Assembly: GCA_003255065.1 (NCBI GenBank)
Contig: QAOA01004841.1
Coordinates: 124,001-188,000, forward strand
Length of the DNA: 64,000 bases
Source of the DNA: Cercis canadensis
Lineage: Eukaryota; Streptophyta; Magnoliopsida; Fabales; Fabaceae
Direction of reading: 5' to 3'
Made by a program: the position numbers and the translations under genes. Under the pieces are notes generated by a model, which saw only the letters and a program-made list of their open reading frames with translations, was not told where the DNA came from and searched no databases. Positions 1 to 12,400 of this stretch are shown piece after piece (within the stretch, counting starts at the first letter, position 1; each line of letters starts with the position of its first letter).

Positions 1-852
1 TCTAAAAAAAAAGTATAATTATGCAATGCTTTGAGATATTTCTTTGAGGCTGGATAGGGTATACTTTTTTTTTTTTTAATAATAAGGGTATTCTCAAGTT
101 AATTTTTACACATCGAGACTAAGTTTCTTCTCATACAATCTTAAGAGTGTACCCTCTACATCAACCTGGTGCATTCAATAATAAAAAAAATCCTCTAGGT
201 GCTGACACTATAATTTAAATCTTGGTTAGCTTTGATAAACGTATTACATTTTTACCACTAAACTAAATTCTTAGGGTTGATAGGGTTAATACTAATTATA
301 ATAGAATGTCATTTCAATTTGTGTGACATTTTGTCTAATTATATTTTTCAAGAGCGAAATTGAGATTTTGCATAGCTGAATAGATGTAATAAAATATAAT
401 TTGTAGAATTTAGGAGTAGAGTATCTGACCAAGATAAAATGCATAAATCACTTGTCAATTACTGTTAATTCTAGTCAATGTTGAGAACAACAATACGCCA
501 TAATCAGTCACATATATAAGAAAAAAACCTTTTTTATTATTCCTCTCATTATAAGTTATAACTTAAGGGTTAGCTTCATAATTAATAGTTGCTAATATAC
601 CAATAGTTTAGAGGTGCAACTTGAGCAATGCTAATCGATTAGGATAAAGGTTGTAGGTTGGATTTCTTGTAAATCAAAAAAGGCAGTAGTTCGTACCCAA
701 AAAAAAAATGGCCGTAGTTCCATACCTCGGAGGTAGGATGACTTATCAACACATGATTATAAATTATTTTCTTTTTCTTTTTCTTTGTTTGGGCTAACAA
801 CATATATAAAGTGCATTTGAACATAATACGCATTGATTATGTATAGGCATAA

Positions 853-911
853 CAAAATTTGTAAGAGTAATGCCATTTGAAATTCAAACGCCACTACTCT
901 TACAAATTTTG
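853..911. repeat. 59-bp near-perfect palindrome (small foldback)
   Basis: The left arm (CAAAATTTGTAAGAGTA...) is matched by the right arm read on the other strand, with two or three mismatches over about 27 bp and only a few bases between the arms. Both outer ends read CAAAATTTGTAAGAGTA towards the centre. The size and AT-rich ends suit a tiny MITE remnant. I cannot identify a target-site duplication with confidence. Confidence 0.6.
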
Positions 912-1499
912 AATAATGTAACAGTTGAATCAAATTTTTTTTCAGGGTTAAACTATGAAATTTAGAAGTCACAAAGTAAGAATTTCATCTTGGAATACAA
1001 AATCTTTGGTGCATAGATTATTAAATTCCTTGCATGTGAAAGAAATTGATAGTGGTAAACATATTGCAAGGATAACTAAGGGCTCTTCAACTTCTAAATT
1101 CTTTATAGCTTCTATTCTTTGACACTTGAATTGGAAGCTTTTCTACTGAATCCCATAAAATGTGTTTGGAATAATTCTTTTTGAAAACAAATGATTTGCA
1201 AATCTTGCAATTAATGATAAAATTTATATGCACAAAATATTTTTAAATGAATTTTTATCTTGAGTTAAGATGATTTCAAACAACCTTCATGAAAGCTTTT
1301 TTTTTTATCATAAAAAAAAGAAAAAGAAACTGAATTCTAAAGTTTTAATAACTCCAAACCCAATGATTCTAGCTAGTTGCTAACAAAATAAAATAAAATA
1401 AATGTAGCTTCTCTTTTTGGATTTAGAAGAGATAGGATATAGGGTCATGTTCTCAAACATAGGAAGATATATGCACAATATATAGATTCTCAAGTTTCT

Positions 1500-1790
1500 G
1501 TGGCATCTCTGACTGCACCACAGCTATCCGTGGCATCTCTGCAGATCTATGAAGAACCAATTAGAAGTGTTATGGAGTATGGACCCCTTTGGCATGCTAT
1601 TAAAAGGAAGATTTGTACAATCCAGTGACGAAAGAGAAGTTGATGAATAGTGGAACAATAGGGACATTGCATATAAATGGTACTCCTGCTGAATAATTTC
1701 TGTGGCCCTTTGAGCCCTCAACCATACCATCAACTTCAAAGTTAAAGTATCTTTATAATTCAATGCCAAACAAGTTCAAACATCACCTTG
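1500..1790 (+). pseudogene. Possible degraded coding fragment, family not recognised
   Basis: Two forward-frame stretches read like protein but are broken. From about 1,530 one frame is open for some 30 codons (…EEPIRSVMEYGPLWHAIKRK…) before a TGA. After a one-base frame change near 1,635 a second frame gives REVDE-stop-WNNRDIAYKWYSC-stop, and continues with further stops to about 1,755. Base composition is less AT-rich than the flanks. I do not recognise the family, so this is a guess that a gene relic lies here. Confidence 0.2.
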
Positions 1791-3999
1791 CCATGCAGAT
1801 TATGGTATTGCTGTAATTTGTGCCTTAAAATTATCTTGTGCAGATCCCAGTCAGTACCATATCATGAGTAGCTGAATAGACCTTACTAACCTCTCAAGGC
1901 TGTCTCTGATGACTTACATGTGCTACTGGATTCATCTCTCAGATTAGCAATTCATGACTCACGCTACTATAGGACTCTATCAGATAATTAGAACACTTTG
2001 TACTGACCCTTAAATAACGGAATTAATTTCTCTCAGTTGCGACAGCAAAAAGTAGCTATAAAAATAAAGTGAAGATAAGTAAGATTTCTTAGACCAAAAT
2101 TTTCGAATTTCCTCGGACCCCTTTGATTCTTTGGCTTGAGAAAGATATATGTATAGTCTATCATTTAACAGAAAAAAGGGAGAAAGGTTAAAACTTTTCT
2201 TTTGGTTTTCTGTTGAAACCTTCAAATCAAGCTTTTTAACAAAATCTACCTCGATCTTCAATTTAATCCAAATTTTGAGATATAGAGAGAAAATGACTAA
2301 CTTTGAGCTGCATAATAGCACAATTTCTCATTCTTAATTAAGTTCAAAATTTAGTTATTGTCATGGAACTTATCCCTAATTATATAATAAATTTAAAATA
2401 ATGTGATAAATTCATCCTTGGTCCCAAAAAAGGAGTAAGTATTTAATTTTCTAATTAAACAATAACTTTTCGTAAATTGAAAATTGTATATACCATGCAA
2501 AGTTTTAAATAGCGGTTTAGCATATTTTTTGCTAATTTATGCAGGACAACCACAATTTAAAACTCTGGTCCCATACATAAATTATTTGAATTCTACAGCT
2601 TGCATATTGTTTACCAATATGAAGTGAATCATAAGAAAAGGAAAGAAAAAGTTATGGAGCGAGGATAATATACTATGGCCTATGGGCATGGAAGTTCTGA
2701 AATCTGCATTGATTCTGAGACGCGAGCATCAGAAAAAAGACGTAAATTGTGCAGAAAAGCGAAAAGCACTCGTGGGAGTGGGACTCTTTGCGGTTGTCAA
2801 AAACCAGGATATTCAAATTCAACCCTATTAGTCCCCAGTCTCATGAGTGGCAACCTTAAAAGCCTAAGAACTCTCCCCACTTTTGATCTTTGCTAAGCTT
2901 CGAGTGCATAACTTGGTTCAATGAAGATCAGCAATAGGACAAGCTCCTGCTAACTGCTGACTCCGTGTCCCCAAACGGTAAAAAAATTATTTTAAAAAAA
3001 CCTACGTCCCCACAAAATTTAAACTACTTTTTTTTCTGCCATTAAAATTTAGACTATACTTTAATTGTAAATTCCTCCCAATCTCTAACCAGACTTTGTT
3101 TCTTTTCTTCCCTCTGATTCAAGGGAGATATAATTGAGCCCTAGCCACCTTCAGCGGAGCCCCCCATCCTTTCCCCTCTCACATAAAATTACTCAACCAA
3201 TGCAATTATTAGATAGCCATTTGAGTAAGTTTACCCTATATATTCGATGATGAGTCTCAAATTAAGGTATGCTTGGTAAAAGTAAAAAGTAAATAAGTAA
3301 AAGTAAGGGAGTTGAAAATCAGGTGCTGCCATTGGCATTTAGGGTTCCCTAGTGTTTGCCATCTCTAGGTGCAGAAGTGTGCCATTTGCAGCAAAATCTC
3401 CATTAGTTTGTCAATGAGACAGATCTGCTGGCAAAGGAAGGGAAGGAGGACAAAAAAAAAAGTCTTTTCATTGATCAGCTGATCTACAATTGATTGTTCC
3501 GTCTTTAAAAAAAAATAGTAACAGCATAATAACATGCTTTATTAGTTGGATTCACGCATCTCACTTGCTCAGAGATGCTATTGGCTTAAAATATAGTTGT
3601 TTTAATTGACATTTGGTATAGTAACTATGTTGTGCTTGTAAGTTTATGCATTGTTGCTAGGGCTATATGGGCTGTGATTTATATTTTTTCTTCTTTTTAG
3701 AGAAGTGCCTTTCGTCATCTATTCAGGTGACTTTACGTGTTTTTTTTTTTGGTAATNTTTTTTTTTTCTGGTAATCTTTTTTTTATCAGTTCAATGATAA
3801 GTAATTCTTATTTTTTGAGGAGAAAAAAAACAAATTATATATTTATTTGGAGAGAAATAAAGAAAAATAATGAAATAGAGTAGCTTCCATTAACTTTCCA
3901 TCTTTAGTTCCGTACATAAGATAAGAAAAATATAAGATTTACTATCATTAATTTGCGACGACTTTCTCCTCTATTTTCATCAACACTAACCATATGCAT

Positions 4000-4086
4000 G
4001 CTTGGTAGAAGTGAAACTCAGAGATACATATTTAAGCATCTTCTGTTTAGTTAATTTTTATTTCACACATTTTCACTTTTCCAAGC
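4000..4086. mobile_element. Possible very short MITE with imperfect inverted ends
   Basis: The left end GCTTGGTAGAAGTGAAA (4,000-4,016) is the imperfect reverse complement of the right end TTTCACTTTTCCAAGC (4,071-4,086), so an 87-bp segment is bounded by inverted repeats of about 16 bp. A related left-end motif (GCTTGGTAAAAGT) occurs alone near 3,271. No coding capacity. Target-site duplications are unclear. Confidence 0.3.
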
Positions 4087-5500
4087 GCACCAATAATAGA
4101 AATCAAAATCATTTTCAATCATCTCATTTTATACCTATACGATATACTAAACATTAATTAATAAGTATGAAAAATGAAAACTTTTATTTTCTCTCTACTT
4201 TATCTCTTTATATACTTCTCACCTTTCCTCTAAATACATTAATTATTAGTCATATATTTAAACAAGGTTGGAGAGTTTCTGTTTTGGGTATATTGATATT
4301 TGTTTTTCGCTAGAAGCCTAGAAGATACATTGATACTTGTTATTATAATTACTTGAGCCTCGGAACTCAAGTTTCTAGCTACCCACCCCAACCACCCAAG
4401 TTCCGGGCGAATATGACTGGGCGTATATTAAAAACTTTAGTATTAATGTATCCAACTCTTATGTTATTTATACATTTATAAATTCACACATTCTTTATAG
4501 TATATAAATGATAAAATAATTTAATTATATCTACTTACATTTTAACTAAACTCACTTCAACTTTTTTTTTTTAAGTAGAATCAAATTTTCTACACCTTAT
4601 ATCTAATTAGTATGCAACAATCATTTCTCCAACATATATTAAATATACCTTTCATTTATTTAAAAGTGATATGGCATGAATGAAGTTTGAAATGGTTTTG
4701 ATATAACTAGCCCCTTAAAAATATTGTACATAATGGCTAGCTATCATGATCGTGATCAAAGGGTGGGACACCAAAGGGACTCATTTTAAGCATGTAATAT
4801 AAAACTAATGCTACTTACATTTTATTTTTCTCTCTTTTTTTTTTTATAAGTATTATTTTTCTCACTCTTTCACATTATGCAATATGCATTATAACAATAT
4901 TTGTATTTAATTAACAATGTGAAGTTAACATTTCTATGTAAAAGGTGCAACCTACAAGTAGGGTTTGATAATGGGTAGGAAACATATCAATAAAGGTTTA
5001 GTCCCTACTCCTACCAGCCTACATTGCTTTCAATTTAATATGCTTTATATCAAATTCGTGACCCTTTTCTAATTAGTTTTTCATTACCTTGATCTAATAT
5101 TTTACCCCTAGTCAACATTGGTCACGCAGTCATTGCCGGATTTGAGCCTGGTCTTAGAACCTAAACAGCACCAAGAAAAAAGAAGCTATACACGTCTCTC
5201 TGATTTTGTAAGTTAATTTGAAGTATGGTACTGCTATATATAACAGAAACTTTTGTGCACCATTCAATAATGTCTAAAACTGACTACACCACCAGGACCA
5301 CCACCACCACCTGTCTCAGACTTATTTCCTTCATAATATATCGACCTAAGGCAATGACTTAGAGAAGTTTTATATTCCAAATGATAAAGGAGTGTGTTAA
5401 AGAGGAAAGGGCAGGGACACAGAAGGTTTAGCTAGAGATCAAACTACTAGCTAGTGGAATACAAGTCAAGGATGCCAAGTTAGGGTCATTGGCCTCATGG

Positions 5501-5518
5501 GTGTGTGTGTGTGTGTGT
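5501..5518. repeat. (GT)9 microsatellite
   Basis: Nine uninterrupted GT dinucleotides. It lies in intergenic DNA and inflates an unrelated reading frame. Potentially polymorphic. Confidence 0.95.
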
Positions 5519-7595
5519 GGTAGGGTCTTGGATTAAGAAACGGACATCTAGTACGAAATATTGGCTAATAAATATTAATAACCACGAAGGTGGTAATACA
5601 CTTTTGTGGCATCAAGATGTGAAAGATGTGACTTGCAAAATTGTCAACAAGTGCCTTCGATTATGCCAATGGACGCGCCTAACAATCCTTTTCGTTTTCT
5701 TTCCTATTTTTGAAATTTTTGCCTATGATGGTGAAGAGGCCATCCTTCAAATTCTCCAACAAGAAAGCATATGGAGTCTCAACTCTCAACATGTTCTTTT
5801 CTTTCGTTCTTCTTTCTTTTTTGTTTTTAACAATTCTGAAAAGAAAGTTGAAAAAAATTAACAACAAAATAAGCCTGTACTACACGATTTCATAATTAAG
5901 GTTAACAAGGCGAGCCAAGTTTTAAGCCAAAATTTTTTTTTTTTAAAAAAAAGGGGCCCATGCAAGACAAGTATATAGAGCAAGAAAGAGTAAAAGAGTG
6001 TGGAAGACATGTGGCCCGCACGGGAGCGATGATGAGATTGAGGGAGAACATGAAAATATGAAGTGCGTGAGTAGATAACATGGTTTAGGCGCGCATGCAC
6101 ACGGTAAAGACTTTCACTTCACTTCTCAATTCTCATGCGATGCGAAACCAGACAAACCCGCCCACTTGCTCCGTACACTACAAAAGAAAACAAACTGAAT
6201 ATCAAACTGATATAACTGGTGGTGATGAGGTGGACCTGACAATAACACCTCTCCATGTTTTTTTCTTTTTCTTTTCTCCCTTTTACAAAAAAAAATATAT
6301 CATGTTTAAAATTTAAGAAAATGATATTTCTTAAATATTAGTATGTCATATTACATAAAAATAATTAATGTGTAAATAATATATATAATTGATAATTTTA
6401 AATTAATAATTTTTAAGTTTGTTTGAGATAATGAAATAAATTATGTTTTGTATTTAATAAAATAAAAAAAATTACATTTTAATAATAAATACTTGTTACA
6501 TTAGTATTATATATTTATTACGTCCATAGTACCATAAAATTTCCATTAAAAAAAATTTAAATTTACTAGTTTGAATTAAATTTAAATATCATCCGATGTA
6601 TATATAAATATATAAATAAAAATCATATAAAAAAGTATATATATACCAATTTAAGAGTTGATGACCCACTTGAGCGGGGTGGGGGACCCACAAGCCACAA
6701 TCCAACAGCACCTGTTGAGGTCCACAACAGTCACATTAACATCAAAGCACGCACATGATATAAAGATAATATGTTATGTTATCTTCTTGTGATATTTTAT
6801 ATTATTATACAACTAATCTCATCACCTACAAACTTGGGGTAATTTCGTTTCACATACAAATTGGTATTTTTTTTCTTGATCTTATAAGGAAGATTTTTTA
6901 AGTTAGAGATATTTGGAGTATGAAAAATTAAATTTAATTAAGATATAATAAGTCATGTGAATTGAGAAAAAATTCTAATTTAATGGACTGTGTTCTCANT
7001 GGACCGTGTTCTCAATCATAATATCAGTCTCATCATTTTCTTTTTCAATTTAAATCCCTTCATTTACAAATACAATTAATATTTATCTACAAGTGATCAA
7101 TCAAATTTTGAACAGTTATATTACATCATATAAATCTTATGATCACAATTGTTATAATTGTAATAAAATAACTAAATTAATCCATACCAGAACAAATTAA
7201 GAATTGCTAAATCATTGAATTTAATTTGTTTCTTTATTGGTGGTTGAATCCACAAATTTCCTTTCAAGAATCCCAGGTTAACTTATTTTCATGATATATT
7301 TCATATTAGATATATACAAATACATATACATTATACGAGACATTAGTGGAAGCAGAGTAAATTTTTGTAACAGAATTTCGGACAAATACAAACAAATTCT
7401 GGAAGATTCCAAACGTCTTGATTAAAGCCACATCCTTCGTGTTGAATATTCAACGTGTTAATTGCTGAGAGTTACATAATTGATGTTGATAGGGGCAAAA
7501 AATAAAATAAATGGTAAATACTAATTTTCCATAATAAGCGTAAAATTGTGAAATGCTGGACAAAAAAGGAGAGAGAAATCTTTCCTGAGGAGCTA

Positions 7596-7926
7596 AACTT
7601 TTAGATGCTTTTCATTTTTATTTTTATTTTTGTTTTTGTACAAAAAAAGAAGAAAAAGTCTTCGAATTAAGGAGACCTATATGCAAGGTTACTATAATAT
7701 TATTGGGGGCGTGATTGGAATAATTGAAAGTTGATGGGTGTACATATGAATGGGGCAAAATTANAACTTTTAGATGCTTTTCATTTTTATTTTTATTTTT
7801 GTACAAAAAAAGAAGAAAAGGTCTTCGAATTAAGGAGACCTATATGCAAGGTTACTATAATATTATTGGGGGCGTGATTGGAATAATTGAAAGTTGATGG
7901 GTGTACATATGAATGGGGCAAAATTA
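7596..7926. repeat. Direct duplication across a single-N gap (assembly artefact likely)
   Basis: Copy one (7,596-7,763) and copy two (7,765-7,926) are the same sequence apart from a 6-bp length difference in a T-rich tract and one substitution. They are separated only by the N at 7,764. The pattern is that of two overlapping contig ends, possibly of different haplotypes, placed side by side without being merged. Confidence 0.85.
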
Positions 7927-9070
7927 TATGGATCTCTATGCAATTTGAATTTAGTAACATATTAAAATAGGAACTAAACTATATATATAGGTTTTTTTGG
8001 GAGGAAAAGAATTAAACTATATATAGTCAGTTTAGCGCAATTAAAGTAAAGAAACATATTGGAAGTGGAGTTAGGGTAAAAGTGTGAAATTTAATTTAAT
8101 ATAAACTAAGTAAGAGATGAAATTAAAGGCAGAGCATTATAAGTATGAAAGTTATGAATTATATATGAAGGTTATTTTATAGGTTAATATTAGAGAGAGT
8201 TTAGACATATTAAGTTTTGGATACATGTGGAGTCGTCAAAAGGGCAGGTAAAGTGGTTACATTTTTAATTTTGAGCCAACATTTGGCATTAATACCTCAA
8301 CCACTTTAGAGTATAGTACGTCTTGATTTGTGTAAGAAGCTAGTTATAGAGGTGTAGCAGATAGAAAAGGGTGAGGATATATACTCATAGAAGTGGGAAA
8401 AAAAGAAAGGCACTTGTATGGAAATGATCTTCATCACTAGTGCTTCTGCTTCTGTTACGTCTTTTCTGTAGTTAAAAGTTAAAATATTTGCAATAAGAAG
8501 CCCCTTCATTGGACAGCCTCATGGGCTCAAACAAAAAACATATTGTGCATTATTAGCAGCTCTATAGATTATTCCTACCATAAAATATCTTACATTATTA
8601 CAGAAAAATTATTGATGATCACTCAGAATTCTATATGTGGGTTTCATGTGTATATTATATATATGTAATGCAAGTATTTATATATATAAATTAAGAGAAA
8701 CAAATTAATACGCATACAAGAATTGGGGACCATAAACAACCCATACCTTTAAATCTTTCATAAAATAAAAAAGAGATCCTGCTCACATGGTGGCATGTGA
8801 GGGGAATGGGAAGGTTTTTCAAATTACAACCTCTTATTTTTGTTTTTCAAACATTTTCTTTTATTTGATCACTTGTCTTTCAATTTCTTTTCTTTTTTTT
8901 TATTTGTCTTTTTTGGGAAGATTATTGTTCTTTACCCATCTGACGTGTTTGTATGCGACCCACTGCGCACTCACCGGGAAAGTAAGCCATTTTGTGGGTA
9001 AATTGCACCTTTGTAAGTGAAGTGAACCCTACTCTCACCCCTCCTTCACACTTCACACTCCCCCCCTCTC

Positions 9071-9097
9071 TATAAAGCTGGTAGATTGATTATAAAT
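9071..9097 (+). promoter_or_regulatory. Candidate TATA boxes of MIR396b
   Basis: TATAAAG at 9,071-9,077 and TATAAAT at 9,091-9,097 sit just after a C/T-rich tract and about 190-215 bp before the hairpin. A CT-rich stretch at about 9,140-9,235 follows and would be the transcript leader, so transcription probably starts near 9,100-9,130. Which of the two boxes is used cannot be decided from sequence. Confidence 0.5.
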
Positions 9098-9287
9098 GGT
9101 AGAGTGGTCCATGAGAACTTTGTATGGGCATGTTACCTGATTTCTCACCCTCACCCCGGCCCCTTCCCTCCTTTACTCTGTTCTCCCTTCTATTCCATAT
9201 ATTTCTTCAATTCCCCTCTTCTTTCTCACTGCTACAAATTATGCTAGCTATCACTCTGCGATTTTAGATCTGAGCTCAATTTGGTTC

Positions 9288-9404
9288 AAGTCCTGGTCAT
9301 GCTTTTCCACAGCTTTCTTGAACTTCTTTTGCATCTTAACCTCTCCTCCATTAGAAGCCCTAGAAGCTCAAGAAAGCTGTGGGACAACATGGCATCTCAG
9401 GCTT
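9288..9404 (+). ncRNA. MIR396b: MIR396b precursor hairpin
   Basis: The 5' arm at 9,305-9,325 reads TTCCACAGCTTTCTTGAAC followed by TT, which is mature miR396b (21 nt). The 3' arm at 9,366-9,386 reads GCTCAAGAAAGCTGTGGGA plus CA, the star strand typical of this family. The arms pair almost fully, and pairing continues below the duplex (GGTCATG with CATGG; AAG..CCTG with CAGG.CTT), giving a hairpin of about 117 nt. In plants miR396 guides AGO1 to mRNAs of GROWTH-REGULATING FACTOR transcription factors and so limits cell proliferation in leaves and meristems. The hairpin lies about 200 bp after TATA boxes on the same strand. A second family member lies 7.1 kb away on the opposite strand. The assignment rests on the exact mature sequence and the foldback. 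Confidence 0.95.
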
Positions 9405-9429
9405 CTTAATTTGTTGGTTTTGCAGATGC

Positions 9430-12400
9430 AGATGCAGAGTGCAGAATTTTGACGCCGGTGAAGCCAACCTGTTTTTCTGTCATCTTCATCTTTTTATCGT
9501 GGTAATTCTTACTAACCTTTGTCACATTTTTAAGGATTTGTGGCCTATCATTTCAGGTAATTCACGAAATTGATGTAATCATACATTAGTTTCTCCCTCT
9601 CTCCTTTTTTAAAGGAAAGAGAAACTCATTTCACGAGAAAATTCACATGTATCCTTCTGTTTTCTGTGACAAAAAATGGGTGTGGTCATAAATTTGAAAA
9701 CTTTTCATCTTGGGTCTTGCTTGGATGCCGAATTACAATGTGGGTTTTCTTGCGATTGCGAGAAAAGGAAAAACCCATGATTAGAAGAACAAATCTATCA
9801 ACTCCATTTAGTTTTTCTACACTGAAGTTACTCAAATCTGATGCAACACGTTTGAGCCATGCAAGGTGAGAGAGGCAGTAGAAAATTGTAACGAGTTTCA
9901 AAAGAAAATTAATGTTACCTAGTTGTCTGTACAATTAGGTGAAATTTCCCTTTTACTTATTTATTGTTGAAACATGATACATTCAATCAAAATGGTTAAA
10001 AAGAAAGAAAAGAAAAGTTACATAGCAGAGAAGATTCCCTACCTTTCCTTTTTATCATTAATGATGATAGTTCTTCCTGTTGGCCTTTTGGTTTAGCGAA
10101 TCCACATCTTCTCCTACATTTCTGTGAAAAAGGTTAGCCTTTGTCACTATGTGACATCATTTTTTTAACCATTCCTCGCCCTCTGACATCATTTTGCCTA
10201 TTGATTTTAACCCTCTTTCTTCTCCCTCCATTCCTCCCTCCTTCTCTGCCTGCCTGTCTCTTTCCTTCTATACTAGAAAGCCAAGTTGGTGCTGAAATCT
10301 TTGGTAATTTATCATACCTGCTGTCTCGGTGTTTAGTTGTCATTGGATTCTCAACCTTGTTACAATTTACTTTTACATTCTTATTTTTTTACCTATGAAG
10401 ACCAAAATCCTTTGGCCACAGTCTAATGTATTAACGTACATACAAAGATCAATTACAAATTGTCATTTTAGTACATATGTAAACCTGCTTTTGATTAATT
10501 GATCCTTTCTCAACCCAATTAATTTTTTCCTATCACTATCTAGATTCAGTTTCTCTGTCTAATTTGGCAGTGCATGTTGAATATTTTATTTAATTGCTGA
10601 AACAGATGACCCACATCGGCCAATATATAGTCCCTTGTTGGCATGTAATGGCCATTGCTACAATTCTTTTCTCTCTCTTTCCCTTTTTGGGCTGCGGGTT
10701 GCTGTTATTTCAACATTTCATTCGACGACCTTCTGTGTAGTAGAAGATCAGTGTGACAGTGATGAGGATCAATGAGGTGAACCCCTTAGCACTATACTTT
10801 TGCAGTTAAAGTCAAAATAAAACCCTTGTATTCGGAGCTATAAATGAAGGAGTAGCAGAATAAAAAGTGCTTTGAGAAGGAAAGAAGGATGAAGAAGAAC
10901 TAGTTTATATATAACGAGAAAAAGAAGGTAGCTAGATAGCTAATTGCAAAAAAGAACCTTTCATAAAGTTAACATTTTGAATGTTTAGCCAAAGGGAATA
11001 CAACAAGTTGTACAGAGAGAGTAGGTCCACCAAAATCAGATTAAAATCAGGGAGACAGAGAAGCATGGCACTTCTGCGCTTCGTAAAAGATATGATTAGT
11101 GAGTGTGTAAAAGTGAAATGGTACTAAATATATAAGGTAACAGTACAATTAACACTATTCGCCTAATTTTACAGTTTTCAGAGAAATAGTGCAATTTTTG
11201 AACACAGACACACGAAACCCATTGAGTATCCCTATCCCATGAGTCAGCTTGTGACACAACATTGTATGAGAGTTTCCAGAGCTAAAGCCTTCAAAAAACT
11301 AAGTCAAATTTCGTGGTACGGAGTTATTTTTGCTTTTCACATACAGTTGAAGTTGGCTTTTGTTTCCAGAAAGCTAATACTAGTATTTTTCATAAGTCAT
11401 AACTCATAGCTCCATATCGGCTATGTTTGTAATATTTTCTTATATTTGAGGGTAAACAGGACCTTTAGAGCTGCATGCAGTCAAGTCGCACTCATTCTTT
11501 CTGTCCATTTTTTTTAAAAAAATTTTAGGTCGTTAACCTAATTCAAACTCAAACTATATTAAATCAGAAAAGGTTTGCTATATATGCATCCATTTCTATT
11601 GGTTAATCTTCGAATGTCATTCTTTTTACTACTGATCTAATAGCTTGGTCGTTTACCATCAAAACAAAAAGGAATTCTTAGGCTCAAACAACTAAAAAGG
11701 GAAGGAGGGGAGTATACATACTTGTCTACAAATCATCGTTTGCATCTGAACTTATTTGGTAATTTCCATGACAGCTTCATCAGAAGAAAGAAAAATGTCC
11801 GAGTGGCTGAAGTGAGCATTAGAAAATAATTTAAAAATAAGAGATTGCAGCACAAGAATAAATGTTGCATTGACCCCTTTACATATATAAGTTTTCAAGG
11901 GTTATCACCCACTAAACTAATCAAGAAGTACAACTTTAGGACAAAATAATGAGATCGTATAATTGTTAGATGCCATATCACTGTAATGGTTTATCTAACT
12001 GTTAATACCTAATAAACTTATTACCCTTTGCTATAGTAAAAGGACTAAAGTGCCATTGTTACAGTAAACAGATCAAAATACTCATACTAAGGTATATACT
12101 TTCATTCACGCTCCTTTTTGGATCTCACGCTCTCGGGCCCTTCTCTTCTCGGAGCTTCTCTTCTCTCAGTTTCTCTCCTTTTCTCCCCATGACCAAGCTA
12201 ACTTGAGCGTCAAATGTGACACCGGAGCTCCGGCTCCAACCCCTGACCATCCCTCTTTCTTTTTGCAGGTTGCCGACCTCATTTAACTCCAGCAATGACA
12301 CTAACCAATGATCACTCACTTTTATTTGAACTATTCTTTAAACGTAATTTTGTTTTACAACATGGGTCTTGCAAATAAATAACCAGTAAAAGGGAAACTG

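Larger units (their letters stand above)
1..9040. other. Gene-poor AT-rich intergenic region
   Basis: No open reading frame here has codon usage, length or family resemblance that supports a gene. The stretch is very AT-rich, with long A and T runs, a GT microsatellite at 5,501-5,518, a perfect-looking small palindrome at 853-911, an inverted-repeat element at 4,000-4,086, a degraded coding-like patch near 1.5-1.8 kb and three single-N assembly gaps (3,757; 6,999; 7,764). The last kilobase before 9,040 is upstream of MIR396b and may hold its distal promoter. Confidence 0.7.

Noticed and set aside
5505..5861. 118-codon plus frame starting in the GT microsatellite
   Set aside because: The start is within (GT)9, composition is low-complexity, and the opposite strand is also open; no family resemblance.
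12125..12319. GC-richer patch with a minus-strand frame
   Set aside because: No family recognised, repeated REEKLREEK is low complexity, and no splice structure could be built around it.
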